Below the pieces are notes generated by a model. The model saw only the letters and a list, made by a program, of their open reading frames with translations. It was not told the DNA's origin and made no database searches. Source: Ascaris suum (lineage: Eukaryota; Nematoda; Chromadorea; Rhabditida; Ascarididae). From it: a stretch of DNA of 64,000 bases. The stretch lies in the NCBI GenBank assembly GCA_013433145.1, contig CM024184.1, positions 5,270,137-5,334,136 of the forward strand, read 5' to 3'. Within the stretch, counting starts at the first letter, position 1, and every line of letters starts with the position of its first letter. Shown here in pieces: positions 53,201 to 63,890 of the stretch. The translations under genes were made by a program, and so were the position numbers.

Positions 53201-56200
53201 TACCGAGGTGGGTTTTTCTAAAATTTTGGTGGGAAAATTTGAAGGGATGGGCAACGAGGGTTTCCTATGGTGGAGTTCATCTTCTCCGAAAAGTTCATCC
53301 GGCAATTTAATCAAAAGATGAGGGGAGGCGAATATTTGAGAGAACAGCGATATATGTTTAAGGAATTGTTTTCATGTTGGAGTATGAAGTTTTACGTCGG
53401 CATTCAATGAGAATATCTAAGCTTGATATTGCGCAGATGGGCAAAACATTTGAGGGTGAAAGTGAGCTGTGCTGTTTTTAGTTTTTCGGCTCTAAGTTTG
53501 GTGGCTCTCATTTGCGTTATATTCGATATTTTTCGAGTGCTCGATGACGTAAGTTTTTCAAGGAGTGCTAAAAACTAAAACATATTATTTAGTACTTCAG
53601 TTATCTCTTATATTATTCAATGGAATTTGAATGGTACCTATATTTGAAGGTAGTCATTTAGTTGCCATATTTTTTGTTGTTTTAATAGGAGGTTCATTTC
53701 CTGGAGCATTGATAGAGACGAAAAGTATGGGTGTTGTATTCGAGGAAGATGGTATTCATTTTAATCGATCATAGATGGCCAAGTGGGTTGATCGGTAAAA
53801 ACTTTTTCACTGAAGGTGTGCAGTTCAAAGATCAACTTCCTTAGCTTTAGGTCTTTCTAAGTTGATTGGGCAGGATATCGTTCTTCTTGTGTTTTTTTAT
53901 TTGTCTAAATAAATGGATGACCAGGACGATACCTTCGGGATATCTAAGGTTATTTGGAGCTATCCTTTGACTTCGATGGATTTCGTTGTTTCCTTAGTGG
54001 GTTGCCAAAAATTGAGTGAATGTTCGCTGTGATGAGTAATGAAACTAAACAATGTGCAGCAGTCGATCGCCTCGGCGACGTCGATCACGTTCTCCGCGTT
54101 CATCACGCGATCGCGATTATTCACGAAGAGACGATTACGACCGCGATTCTTCACGACGATCCGAGAGGGACCGGTGAGTGTTTTTTGTGAGGGAAAGCAT
54201 GAGTCCATTCGGCTGCCAGTACGATATGCCATTGTCGTCCATTCTCAAGTACTTGTACGTTGCACGACTGCGTGCAGAATCCTTATCTACTCATTTGCCC
54301 CTTGGGCGTTTTGGCGAGGGTAATTTTAGGCGGACGAGAGTTAGAAGAGTTTGTACTTGGAGAGTCCTGCTACTCCAACTGTACATTTTCCACTGGAAGC
54401 TCTCAAGATTCTTCGAAGTCCCATTAGAAAGTCTCTGAAGTGGGACTAGGTTGTTTGCTATGAATATTATTTCTTGTTGGTGCGTAAATGCCCCTATTCC
54501 TTTCTTCCCCTCACTGGCAAAAATGCTCGAGGCTTGAATTTAATCGCAGCCCAAAAATACTTGTGAATGAATGGTCGACATTGGCTGATGTACTGATAGC
54601 CTGCTTTTGCCACAGCAGCTGCTTGTCGACTGAACGATGCTGCCAGATTGTTGTTCTTCTCTGTCAATGATGTTTCTGGGATAAAAGCACGACTGGAAGC
54701 TTTCTGCATTCAATACGACACAGAGAATTCAACTGGATCTCGCGGTTGCGGTCGTTTTATGAGATTCTAGTGGGACGTTAAATGGCTTATAAGAGGATGG
54801 ACTGCGATGATGTGAAAAGATAACGATTCCGTTACAACGCGATTAAGTTCAGCTGTTACGTAGTAGGAACTTTGGCAGATACTTCGATCGGGTAAAAGCC
54901 CAGATTGGCACTACGTATAGGCTCATTCCTCCTCTTCGGTTCCTTTCCCTCGCCTTCCCGTCATATGATTTTCCCGAAAATCGCACAGTTTTCTAATATT
55001 TCTCTAAAGTCTGTACCCATAATTATTGCCTCAGTTCCTTCCAAAACTATTTTACAGTTTCTGTCATTTCAGATCGCCGTAGATTTTTAACTGGTGAGAA
55101 GTATTGTGCGGAAAGCTTTTAGGCGTTGATTTTATCTGATCGTTTTTTTCCTAATGAACTATATACAGCAGACATCTGTCGACGAGCAGTTGTGAGGAGT
55201 GATATTATGAAGTGTTGAATATTTTGAGACGTGATTTGGTGCTATTCCAGTTTGTTTTCATTTGATCTTTTAATTTCGTTGACGTTTTTCCCGCTGAGTT
55301 ATGGAGGGGGGGGGGGGGGGAGGGGAACGGTTTGACGGAGTCGTTCTCATTTTGAATGAAAGGTACCTGAACTTGTGGACGACAGCAAACTTCTTGCTCA
55401 TGAGAGCTGATAGTTTCATCATTCAGGGATGTTACAATGAAGTGATGTACTAAATGACAATAATAGTGACACTGCGATTAGTAGCACCCTGGAGTCTCAC
55501 TCTGCGATTAAACTAGCACCAAGTCGTGTCCACCAACGTAAACTCTATCAGATTTTTGGGAATCGAGGACTGAAGCAGAGGTTCATCGATTTAGAAAAAA
55601 TGTCATCCGGACTGAATGTACCGGAAATGAGCATGAATTAGCTTCGGTCCTGATTCTCATCTTAGATTTGACCTTACCAGGTGATAGCAAATATGGACTT
55701 CATCGCAAAAACGGATGCCGCGAAAAAGGATGGCGCTGTGAGTTGCGTTTTAAACTCGTTCGCGTATGTTGACGTTTTCACGAGTTATGCTGATGTATCG
55801 CCTTCTGCGTATGTGTATCTTTGCAAGTATAAAATTTTCATAGCGATCCTAAGTTGAAGGCGTTTATAGGTTTATGTTGGGGCGTTTTGCAGCAGAAAGC
55901 AATACTTAGGGTATTTTGGGACAGTTGGCTGGTTAGTGGATTCAAAGGGAAACGTGCTGTGGCGACTGGCCCGATCTCTTCCTGTCATCATTTCAGTGAA
56001 TTTAGAGATCAAGCGGAATCTTCTTGGCGCCTTGCTTTAGATCTCCTGTTGCATAGCGTAGTCAGTGTCTGCCGCAGGGTGTTTTTAATTTGAAGTAGAG
56101 CTAGCTGCAAGTAGATGGAATGCTTGATTTAAGCAGATTTTTCCCTACGGTGTAAGAAAAATTCAGCTTGAGTCGAGTTCAAGTGTTTTTCAATAGCAAA

Positions 56201-58411
56201 TCGCGAAAGGTTTTTCACTGGCAAGTCGAATTGGTCCAGAATGACGTGTATTCGTTCCGCATGAAGCGACTACTTACATTTTCCTTCTCCAGCAAGAGAA
56301 GGTCTTCTTCGAGGGTTTTTACCGCCGCTCTCGCAACCTTAAATTCTCGTTGCAAAGTATCAAAAAAAGTTGTAGAGGTCGCAAGTGTTGGAATCGGCCA
56401 GGTCTTGATCAATTTCTGAAGAGTAATGTGTTGATATGTCTGCATTTTTTCATTTTCGGGACGATTGTAGCTTTTAGTTAATGTGATATTGCTTCCATCC
56501 TTTTTATTGCGCTTTTACTTTATGGGGTGTGAAAGTGCTGGAGTCTTTCCCAAGCCATTAGTTCATCTCATGATTGCTTTCTTCAAACGATCAAATGAAA
56601 GCTCATAGCCATTAGATGTTGTAAGATGTTTCGTTGTCGTTATGCATCTGTATCAAAGACTAATCGGACCTCGAGAAAAGCGGTTATAGGCCCGATGTCG
56701 ACCTATCGTTTTTTCCCGCTGATTTCAGATCACTTTTTCCCACAATTGTGGCACAAAATGGAGCTTTAGGGGTGTAGTGGGGTAGATCGGGAGGAAGATG
56801 AAAGGGCACTCATGCTTATACTTCTCTCTCTCTTCATTTTTGTATAACTGCCTAGCATCTTCCTTGGGTCTTGTTAAAGCTCTACCTTCTTGGGTATAAT
56901 GAACATTCGTGAACTATACAGTGGTGAACAAGTCTCCGCGCACTGACGCGGTAAGTGAGCGTTTCTGGTTGTCGAAGGGGCTGATGGGAGAGGGAACGGT
57001 AGATGCGATGCGTTTGCACGTAATGCTGTGTGGAGCGACAGTCGGTTGTCATCATGTCATGCAGTAATGATCAGTTGTTTATAGTTAGCGAACCGGTGAG
57101 GGTTTATATACCCGTGACAACATTGAAAGAGGTCACCAGTGATTCAGTGATCACTGTTTTAACTGTCAGATCTACCAGTGAGACCTTTTCCGATCATATG
57201 ATTTTTTTACTTACAGAACTTTGTCCTCTAAGTCGTTGAATTTTTATTTTCGAGGAATTAATTCACCGCAAGAATTTTGAGGCAGGAGGGTGGTTGGACT
57301 GAAAGACAAAGAAGCGAATTTCGAGTGGCAGATTTTTCAACCACCCTAAAGGGGTCGACGTCTTTAAAAATTTACCACAGGTTTATACCAGCGATTGGGA
57401 GGTTTAAATCCAAAGGCGCGGAAAAAAAAATTTTGCGGATTTTGCATTTGATTCCATCTTAAATCACAATAGAAGTATATAAAGTGGAATGGTCGAATGT
57501 GATGTGATCATTGATCATGTGTGGTTTATGGGAGTGATGCGATGGACATACAATTGTGATCCAACCTTTTGACTATGAAATCTCAGTTGCGGTATGTTCT
57601 TTTTTTACTGACTTGTTTATCCGTGGTTCTATAGGTAGTTTCATCTATAGCGTGTTTTTCGTTTGTTGGCAAATTTTTTGGACAGATTTACTGCTTCATT
57701 TTTGGGCTAGTTTTATGCTGCACTAGAGGAGGAAATATTTTAGTCATAGTTAGTCATGTGGGATAATTGATTTCACAGCATAATCAGAGAAGGGATGGGA
57801 ACTGAGATTATAGGATATCAGGTCCGGAAAGGGGTGCGAAACAGGTTATAGGACGTCCGGTCAGGGATAGAATGAAAGAGTTTGCAGATATTCGTGGCAT
57901 TGGTCTCTTTCTCTTCCGATTCCTCACTTTGGGTTCGTTGTCGTAGAACTTGATCAACACCAAAGTTTTGGGTGGAGTGATCGGTTTGTTACGTTGTCAT
58001 ATTGGGTGGTGTTTTGTTGGGTAGTGGAGAGGATCGGGTTTTTTGTTGTGATGTTTGCGTGAAATGACTAGCACAAACGTGGCAATGTCGTTGTATTGCT
58101 GAGCGAACTGATGTGTAAATATCCACTAATGGAACTCCGACGTTGAAGCAAATCGGATGTCACACTTCGTGTTTTGTGAGTTCTCTCTCACATTCTCTCT
58201 TTCTTTCTTTCTTTTTTTTTCTTTCGCTCCCACTTGTGCTTCTCTCATTCGCCGACCATAAACGATGGATGCTAAATAAAGCGGCAGCATTTTTAGATTC
58301 GGAGATATTCATTATCCGCCAAATATCTGGAAAAAGTTGATAATTTTTCTGGATGAATGCGGATTAAAAGAAAAATTTTTTTTCAGGCGTCGAAGCCGCG
58401 AACGTCGATGA
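44278..58411 (+). CDS. LUC7-like U1 snRNP splicing factor (LUC7L/LUC7L2 type)
   Basis: LUC7 proteins bind U1 snRNP and help select 5' splice sites. Exons 44278-44457, 45806-45877, 46778-46891, 47865-48008, 48936-49103, 50042-50125, 50777-50964, 54063-54173 and 58387-58411 join in phase to 361 residues. N-terminal MRDMINQLMG is the family helix. Zinc finger 1 (CCCH) uses C34, C42, C58 and H62 with the GCCPHEIL motif. Residues 85-170 form the Lys/Glu coiled coil with EALGNEGKVDEAMEL. Zinc finger 2 uses C187, C190, H206 and H212 (CEMCSAQL..RLADHYGGKMHVGM). The tail from 255 is RDSRD-rich, then RSRSPRRRRSRSPRSS, ending RRRSRERR. LUC7L2-type spacing in the coiled coil and no long LUC7L3 (CROP) tail support this subgroup. 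The exon 7 start could also be 50780. The last two introns are 3.1 and 4.2 kb, and the last exon codes for only eight residues. Confidence 0.93.
44598..44641. other. 18-bp-stem hairpin in LUC7L intron 1
   Basis: The arms CGTTTCGAGTCTTCCGTA (44598-44615) and TACGGAGGACTCGAAACG (44624-44641) are reverse complements with one G.T-type difference and an 8-base loop. It lies 140 bases downstream of exon 1. No open frame explains it. It could be a small-RNA precursor, a splicing-control structure or a decayed repeat. Confidence 0.75.
45437..45516 (+). repeat. tRNA-like (SINE-type) element in LUC7L intron 1
   Basis: Contains an A-box-like TAACTCATTCGG (45447-45458) and a B-box-like CAGTTTAAATTCC (45491-45503), followed by ATGAGCGGGTGTTTTC. 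That 3' sequence parallels the ATGAGTGGACGT of the element at 29515-29597. Stems are too degenerate for a working tRNA. Confidence 0.45.
52429..52620. repeat. Eight-copy 24-bp tandem repeat in LUC7L intron 7
   Basis: Eight units of exactly 24 bp without indels fill 52429-52620. A late unit reads CAGTTCGTTGTATTTCGCAG TGAT. Common positions are a TTTxGCA core and a terminal GAT or AAT. Because the period is a multiple of three, two forward frames remain open across most of the array (for example the octads GSPCFAAI, WPLCFVAI, SSLYFAVI). The flanks lack splice sites in phase, so I treat it as non-coding. Confidence 0.75.
52955..53100 (+). repeat. Dispersed repeat, copy 1 (LUC7L intron 7)
   Basis: The segment containing GACAATTTTTAAAAAAGGTT, then GGTGGGGTGAGCGGAATACG and TAAGTGCATATCGTGCCGAC, parallels 60650-60760. 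Fragments with the core AAAGCGCATATCGTGCC recur near 59042 and, more weakly, near 19660, 43850 and 52145. Confidence 0.6.
55303..55321. repeat. Poly-G tract
   Basis: A run of about 18 G in LUC7L intron 8. Comparable G or C runs are at 6942-6957, 23979-23990, 27643-27656, 35590-35600, 39977-39990, 40813-40833 and 61659-61677. Confidence 0.9.
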
Positions 58412-58506
58412 TCGTCGATATCAGTCAACTTCGAACGTATTATTTTTGTTTTTCGTCATTCCTCTTCTATATTGATGTATTTCTCTTTTGTGACGATTTC
58501 TTATGC

Positions 58507-58512
58507 AATAAA
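58507..58512 (+). terminator. Poly(A) signal AATAAA of LUC7L
   Basis: A canonical hexamer 96 nt downstream of the LUC7L stop codon, at a normal 3' UTR distance. Confidence 0.6.
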
Positions 58513-59184
58513 TATTTCATCAATGCGTCTTGCTTTTGGGCGCCAGAATTCGTTTTTTTTTTTTGGATTTGTTTGACGAATGCACAATGTATCGGAGGGT
58601 GGAGGGTATTTGCAGGTAATAATTCCACTGTTTTTATATAGCACAGTGAGCATTTATGAAGCAGTATATACCAAATTGATTCAATTTGAGACAATGCAAT
58701 AGTATCCGGAGTTGTGAACGTTTTTCGGAAGGGAACTTAGGGAGAGGATGACTCTCTGAAACTGCAAATAAATTTAGGATCTTTGAGCGATAGACGAGAG
58801 GCCTATATTTATATGGATAAACATTATCCAAGTCATATGTGAGGCCCAACTTTTTCCTCGGTGGGTGATTTGTTTTTTTTTTTTGTTCATAGAGACATGA
58901 AATTTATACACCTGGAAGGTAGAGGGAGGACGGGAGGGGGATGTACTTAGTTGGCATTGTTGGGAAATGTTTGGTGTTGTGTTAATGTTTTTTGATTACT
59001 TGTGCAGCCGATGGATGCGACGATGGAATAGGAAATAGACAAAAAGCGCATATCGTGCCAACCTTTTCGACATGCGCTTTCCCATTTGTTTCCCTGAATT
59101 GTGCATCACTATCACTCTCTGTTCTTCATTTACCTGTGTTTGTACCTTGTTGCATTCTCCGTTGCATCATGATTGCTTCGTGGG

Positions 59185-59270
59185 ATTACGCGCCTCAGAT
59201 GGCCGAGTAGTTCTATCACTGAGTTCTTAATCAGCATTACTCAAATGTTGGGTGAATGCTTTTATCTGAA
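59185..59270 (+). repeat. tRNA-like element, Leu/Ser-type A box
   Basis: TGGCCGAGTAG at 59200-59210 matches the A box of class II tRNA genes, and a weak B-box-like TTGGGTGAATGC lies at 59249-59260. The arms do not fold into a clear cloverleaf, so a tRNA pseudogene or SINE is more likely than a gene. Confidence 0.35.
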
Positions 59271-60649
59271 TTTATGATTAGCACAAGTACACGCATCCAC
59301 GACATAGACATGCTATGACATAGGCGTCCACCGTCAAAACGTCCCACAGTGCATTGCTGATGTTGTGGGCGCTTCTGTCAGGAGCAGTTGTATGACGTCG
59401 GGAGTGTGGGTGCAACACGAAACAATGTTAGATATTATACTCGTGCAGTGCAAGGCGTTGTTCTACCGTGCAGGTGCTCGGGTAGTGGTGGCATGACGAA
59501 ATGAGTGCTGCCTTAGGGGGTGTCTGTTTCAGGGACTCGGGTGTTCTGCCGGTATAGGTCGAGGATGTGAACGCGATTGGAAGAATATCCTCCTATCGTC
59601 GCACACATACGAAGAAACAATAGTTGTTGGAGTTGGAGACTTCTTAGTTGTTGGAGTTGGAGATTAGGATCGGGTGCAGGGAGAAACATGAGAAGAATCA
59701 TAAGGCGGAGGAGGGGGCAACTTATCGCTCATTTATTGAATGGGGAAGTTGGGACAGCTAGTCACACTTAAGTGACCACGTCGCTTCCCACTCCTTCCTT
59801 CCTCTTTCATCTTCCTCTTCCATGCTCCCCTTTCCTTCCACGTGTGTCAGTCCTAATTGTGGCGTTGTATTTCATGCGGGGAATGATTTGCTTAATGTGG
59901 TGCTTGCATTGATTCCGCTGGGGCATCCTGTTACGAGCTTGTCTGAAGAGATGTTGTAGTCGTTATTGTAAGGTTGGTTTTTCGCAGTTTTTTTGCGAAC
60001 AGCAAATGAAGGCGTCATATTGTCCACAACTGCGTATATATTCGTATATCTGACCAATTCGGGAAATACCAAAATTATTACCGTGAAATTTGGCGGGGTA
60101 AGATTCGGAAATCATCCCTGATTTTTTACCGGTTCGATTCATCCACTTATAAGAGAATTGTGGGCGTGGGCGCTACGAGTCGCATGGAGTTTTTGGGTTT
60201 TTTCTTATCATCTGATGGTCGGTAGCAGTAAGAAACTTTTTTCCTTGAGGTGTCTGTATGGAGGGTGGTATAAGGAAACGCGCTGATATTCATCTTGCCA
60301 TGCGTTTTGACCGCTTATGCGAATCGACGATGGCAATATCGCGTTTCTGCATAAGACGTATGGGCTATTACCTGTCTCCTTCATGGTTCCGCTTCGAGAA
60401 TCACTGAAGTCGAGGTTGCGGAGTTTGGCGCATTATAACGTACACCATAGACGTTGGCAGCCTATACCACCTTTTAATCTGATCCATCAACTTCGATCAG
60501 TTAAATATATTTGAAGGTTGCAAGAAAGTTGCAGGGGTTCCGCACTGATAGTTCCTCATATATCGTACCTGTCGGGTCATGGAAAGACTTTTTGTGGGAA
60601 ACCTATACGACCTGCCAAGTCGAACAGAATGTGAAATGACATTCACCAT

Positions 60650-60760
60650 ATTTGATTACTTTTTGACAATTTTTGAAACCACTTGGTCGGATAAGCGGGA
60701 TGCGTAGGTGCGTGTCGTGCTAGCCCGTCCTCTGTGCTTCCCCATTTATTCCAAATATAG
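60650..60760 (+). repeat. Dispersed repeat, copy 2
   Basis: Carries TTTTTGACAATTTTTGAAAC, then TTGGTCGGATAAGCGGGATG and CGTAGGTGCGTGTCGTGC, which align base by base with the segment at 52955-53100. Confidence 0.6.
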
Positions 60761-61057
60761 CGCTGTTCTGCATTCACCTGGTGCAAGAGCTCCTCAACCA
60801 AGAAGATTGTGTGATGGTTGCGGTAGGTGGAGCGCACACCTGCACCACCGTGCTTGGCGGCGATCATAGCATTGTGTGGTGCGAGCTTCCCGCCTTGTGG
60901 TGACTCCGTAGGGAGTTGTACATTTATTCTTTCCTCCCCGACATGGGCCCCGCCTCAACATATTGTTTACCTACGAGGTGCCAGCTCCTCTCCCCCTTCC
61001 CCACTACCGGAGATTCTCATCACACCAGCATCACGTAGATCTAAGCCTTCTGGTGAA

Positions 61058-61318
61058 TTATGACCAGAGATAGGCGTGCTCTAATCTATTCTGCCGTGCC
61101 AGGTCCTCTCTTTTTTTCGATTGCAGCACTATCGTTGCTTGCGTAGCCCGAGATTCCTGCAGGATTCCAGCAAGACTAGACATTAACGTTAGGAAGGTAC
61201 TGATGAGAGCAAACGCTCCTTGTAGAGTTATCTGGGCGGTGGTGTCAGACAAAGTTGCTTTTATTATAACGAGTTCATATTCACTGTCACAACATAACAG
61301 ACATAGCCGAACGTGGAC
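61058..61318 (-). CDS. Open segment downstream of the tetraspanin-like exon, possible extra exon
   Basis: On the minus strand an acceptor ACTATTAG precedes 61318, and the frame is open for 86 residues to a stop at 61058. It includes a hydrophobic stretch (GAFALISTFLTLMSSLAGIL) and a Lys/Arg/Glu-rich tail. It has no ATG. It could be spliced from the upstream exon through a 43-nt intron (CCTCAG|GTCACA at 61362/61361), phase 0 on both sides. I do not recognise it. Confidence 0.3.
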   Translation of the reverse strand, partial: VHVRLCLLCCDSEYELVIIKATLSDTTAQITLQGAFALISTFLTLMSSLAGILQESRATQATIVLQSKKREDLARQNRLEHAYLWS

Positions 61319-61334
61319 CTAATAGTGGCGTAAA

Positions 61335-62333
61335 TTACCGACTTGGTGTCGGACTTGTGACCTGAGGTATTTGCTCCGGAACTGCGGCAACTGGAGAAGT
61401 GGGAAAAGGTGGTGCGACTTCCTCTGAATTCGTCTTCAATTGTTTGCGATGTGTATGCACATAAGCTATATTAACGAAAGAGAGGACAGTGAGAGCGGCA
61501 CTATTCAACGAGAGTAATAATAAATGTTCACCCAACAATTGTGCAAATCGACGCGAACAACCTTCTTTGAAGAAAATCGGCGCGGCTTTTTCACCACTTC
61601 TGCAATACCGTCTCATACATGGCACGTCTGGTCGGCATGACTAGATGAGATCGACGGAGGGGGGGGGGGGGGGGGGGATCGACATGACTAGATGAGATCG
61701 ACGGAGGGGGGGATGGGGGGTAGTGGAGAAGGGGAGAGCAAAGAATCTTCGAAGTTTAGATGCTACAGTTGCCACTTTTTAATGTATGAGTTTTCGAGCA
61801 TCTGTCAGGAGAGAGCATCCATATGCATCCAAAAATTTCGCTTATTTCAATCGCATTTTTATGTCTCCATAATAGAAAATTGAAAGATTTTGCTCAATTT
61901 GCTCACCGTCATCCCATCTCTCACAAACTTCTTGAAGTTTTGTGATCGCATCGGCATATTCCAGATTCTAGTTTTTCTAGGTGCCTCGACCTTCGGCCAA
62001 CTCAAATGTTGTATAGTCTTGACATTCTAATATCAAATTTCAGATTGGCATTTCATCCTTCGAAGCAATATACGCCTTTATGCGCTTTCGAATCTGCATA
62101 TTTATAGGGTACCGTTAGATCGGCCCGTACTCCATTTTAAGACCGTTTGAGTTGAAAAAGTGCACTTTTTGCAGGAGGTTTGTACAGGAGATTGGATTAA
62201 CTAACTAAAAAGTAGATGTGTTGCGTGCATGCCTTACTATCTAGCAAATCATTTGCCGGATTTGTCCATATCTCTTTCCTCACACAGTTGTTGCCTTGAA
62301 TAAAGAATGTACCATGCGCGATGGGTGATTCGC
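61335..62333 (-). CDS. Divergent tetraspanin-like protein, 3' exons
   Basis: Proposed minus-strand exons, all in phase: 62333-62238, 62026-62002, 61967-61907 and 61640-61335. The order fits the second half of a tetraspanin. An extracellular stretch leads to KCQDYTTFE, standing where CCGxxxYTDW is expected. VPCMRRYC stands where VPxSCC is expected. A KEGC near the membrane is followed by a hydrophobic fourth segment (LLLLSLNSAALTVLSFVNIA) and a polar tail rich in Pro ending TSPTPSR. The CC of the CCG motif is reduced to one Cys. TM1 to TM3 were not found and may lie beyond the window edge. The 25-nt second exon is the weakest link. Family assignment is tentative. Confidence 0.35.
61637..61712. 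repeat. Tandem duplication around a poly-G tract
   Basis: CATGACTAGATGAGATCGAC GGAGG occurs twice, separated by about 19 G. The first copy contains the acceptor used by the last tetraspanin-like exon on the minus strand. Confidence 0.8.
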
Positions 62334-62399
62334 CTAATTGAGAAAACGATGGCAAAAGAAGAAAGCAAGTTGACCATTTCATCGTTCTAGCTTGTCTCA

Positions 62400-62470
62400 A
62401 GTAACGTTCGGTTCTAGGTGGTTAAGTAAGCCGTCATGCCTCCTTACCACCTAGCAGATGCAGGTTCCTT
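62400..62470. repeat. Short inverted repeat CTAGGTGGTTAAG / CTTACCACCTAG
   Basis: Arms near 62416 and 62445 form a stem of about 11-12 bp around a 17-base loop. A related palindrome ACCACCTAGTAGTGG occurs near 9464. Confidence 0.55.
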
Positions 62471-63542
62471 CGATCAGTAAACCTTGTCGTCCCTCTGAAT
62501 CTAGTTATTTAAAGATATCCAACAATTACCTGATGTTGCATCCTGGTCTGATGTGTACACAACACGATTCGGGCAATTTGCATATATGGGATGTATTCAA
62601 ATGCTCGTATATCGTACGTGGGAAATGTCCTCCATATTCGGCTGTCTTAAAATACTACCATTTGGAGTACAATGTTTTAATCAAAGAGATCCTTCTTTGT
62701 TTTGGCTAAGTAATAATTCCATCATTGAGGAATTTTGCGTAAATTTACTACGCAGTTCCAAATTCCGATCTATCGTACATACCACCTGCGCAAGAAGACG
62801 GTTTCCGGTGTAGTGTTCGACGGATGCCCAGAATATTGGGAGCCACCTTACCTTCTTAACCTTGTGGGGCAGCTCCATCCTTGCACTAAAAAGTCTATCG
62901 AGGACACGTTAAAGAATTTAAAATATGATTTTCGGTATGGGTATCATTTACGAAAGATTTCGCGCATTGATTTTTTTGATTCATTGCGCTCATCTCATGT
63001 TGTAGCGGATAGCCCCCTATACTGAAAATTTATTCCTCAAATGCCTCGGGGGATTTATACGCTCTCATCCCGACAATGAATATCGTTAGGGGACTCCGGA
63101 AATAGATTAATTTACAAACTCTTCCACTTCATATTGGTTAGATATGCAAATTAATTTGTGCAAGAAACAGCTCATGTCCATCCTTAGATTGCCAGAATAA
63201 ACAAATAAACTATCAACTTAGATCCTTTTATTCAAATTTATACGCTTGAATTTTATTTATTATTCAAATTTTAATTATTTCTTTTTTTTTTTTGAAAGAA
63301 ATAAACTTTCAAATTGTCCAATATGAGCGCATGCTGAACACATCGGAACTAACAAGCTCGGGTGTTTAAAGCTGATTATGAGATGCTATACTTTAGAAGA
63401 ATTGCAAATGTCGAAGCAATCTTCGATGCACAATTTCACGAAAGCCGCAAGTCAAAACAACGTGACTAAGACTTCGAACACTCTCACAACACACTTTACA
63501 AAGCGCTAACCAACAACATCCCCAACGAGATTAAGAGCAAAT
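62471..63542. other. No supported gene
   Basis: The plus frame 62735-63025 (96 residues) and overlapping minus frames are open but lack recognisable motifs and splice partners. 63130-63330 is A/T-rich. Confidence 0.4.
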
Positions 63543-63890
63543 GTGGATGGGAACGACGAACTTGAGCGATCCTATAAAAGCGAGGCGACCATCCAATCGA
63601 GGATAGACGGACGGACGGTCGGACGGACAGCGGAGGAAACTCTTCAACTCTCGTGTGGCGCAACAGCAAGTTCATCAGAAACAAAAGTTATGGATGTCAG
63701 GAAGGGTTATTTACGTGTTGTTCGATGGATTACTGCCGAAATGAACGATCAACTAAGACGATCGATAATTTATGCATATGAATCTCTTGAAAAGGTAGAT
63801 TTATTATTTAGCTTTAATAGAAGAATCTACAATATTATTTTTGTTTTTTTTTTTTCAATTTAGCATGTCGATCGACTTAGGCGGAAATAT
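63543..63890 (+). CDS. 5' exons of an unrecognised gene at the window edge
   Basis: Exon 1 ends at 63794 (CTTGAAAAG|GTAGAT) and exon 2 is 63864-63890 (acceptor CAATTTAG, donor GTAAGG), phase 0 at both junctions. Two starts are possible: ATG 63543, or ATG 63690, the latter 12 nt after an acceptor TTCATCAG (63678) that could take a spliced leader. The second start seems better because the first adds a stretch coded by a GGAC-type simple repeat (about 63600-63632). The common part reads MDVRKGYLRVVRWITAEMND then QLRRSIIYAYESLEK, a basic helical segment. The rest lies outside the window. Confidence 0.4.

Larger units (their letters stand above)
58513..61057. other. Intergenic region downstream of LUC7L
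   Basis: No exon chain is visible. It contains the tRNA-like element at 59185-59270, repeat fragments near 59042 and 60650-60760, and a short local duplication of TTGTTGGAGTTGGAGA at about 59628-59663. Confidence 0.5.

Noticed and set aside
60120..60145. B-box-like GGTTCGATTC suggesting a tRNA gene
   Set aside because: No convincing A box or cloverleaf stems around it.
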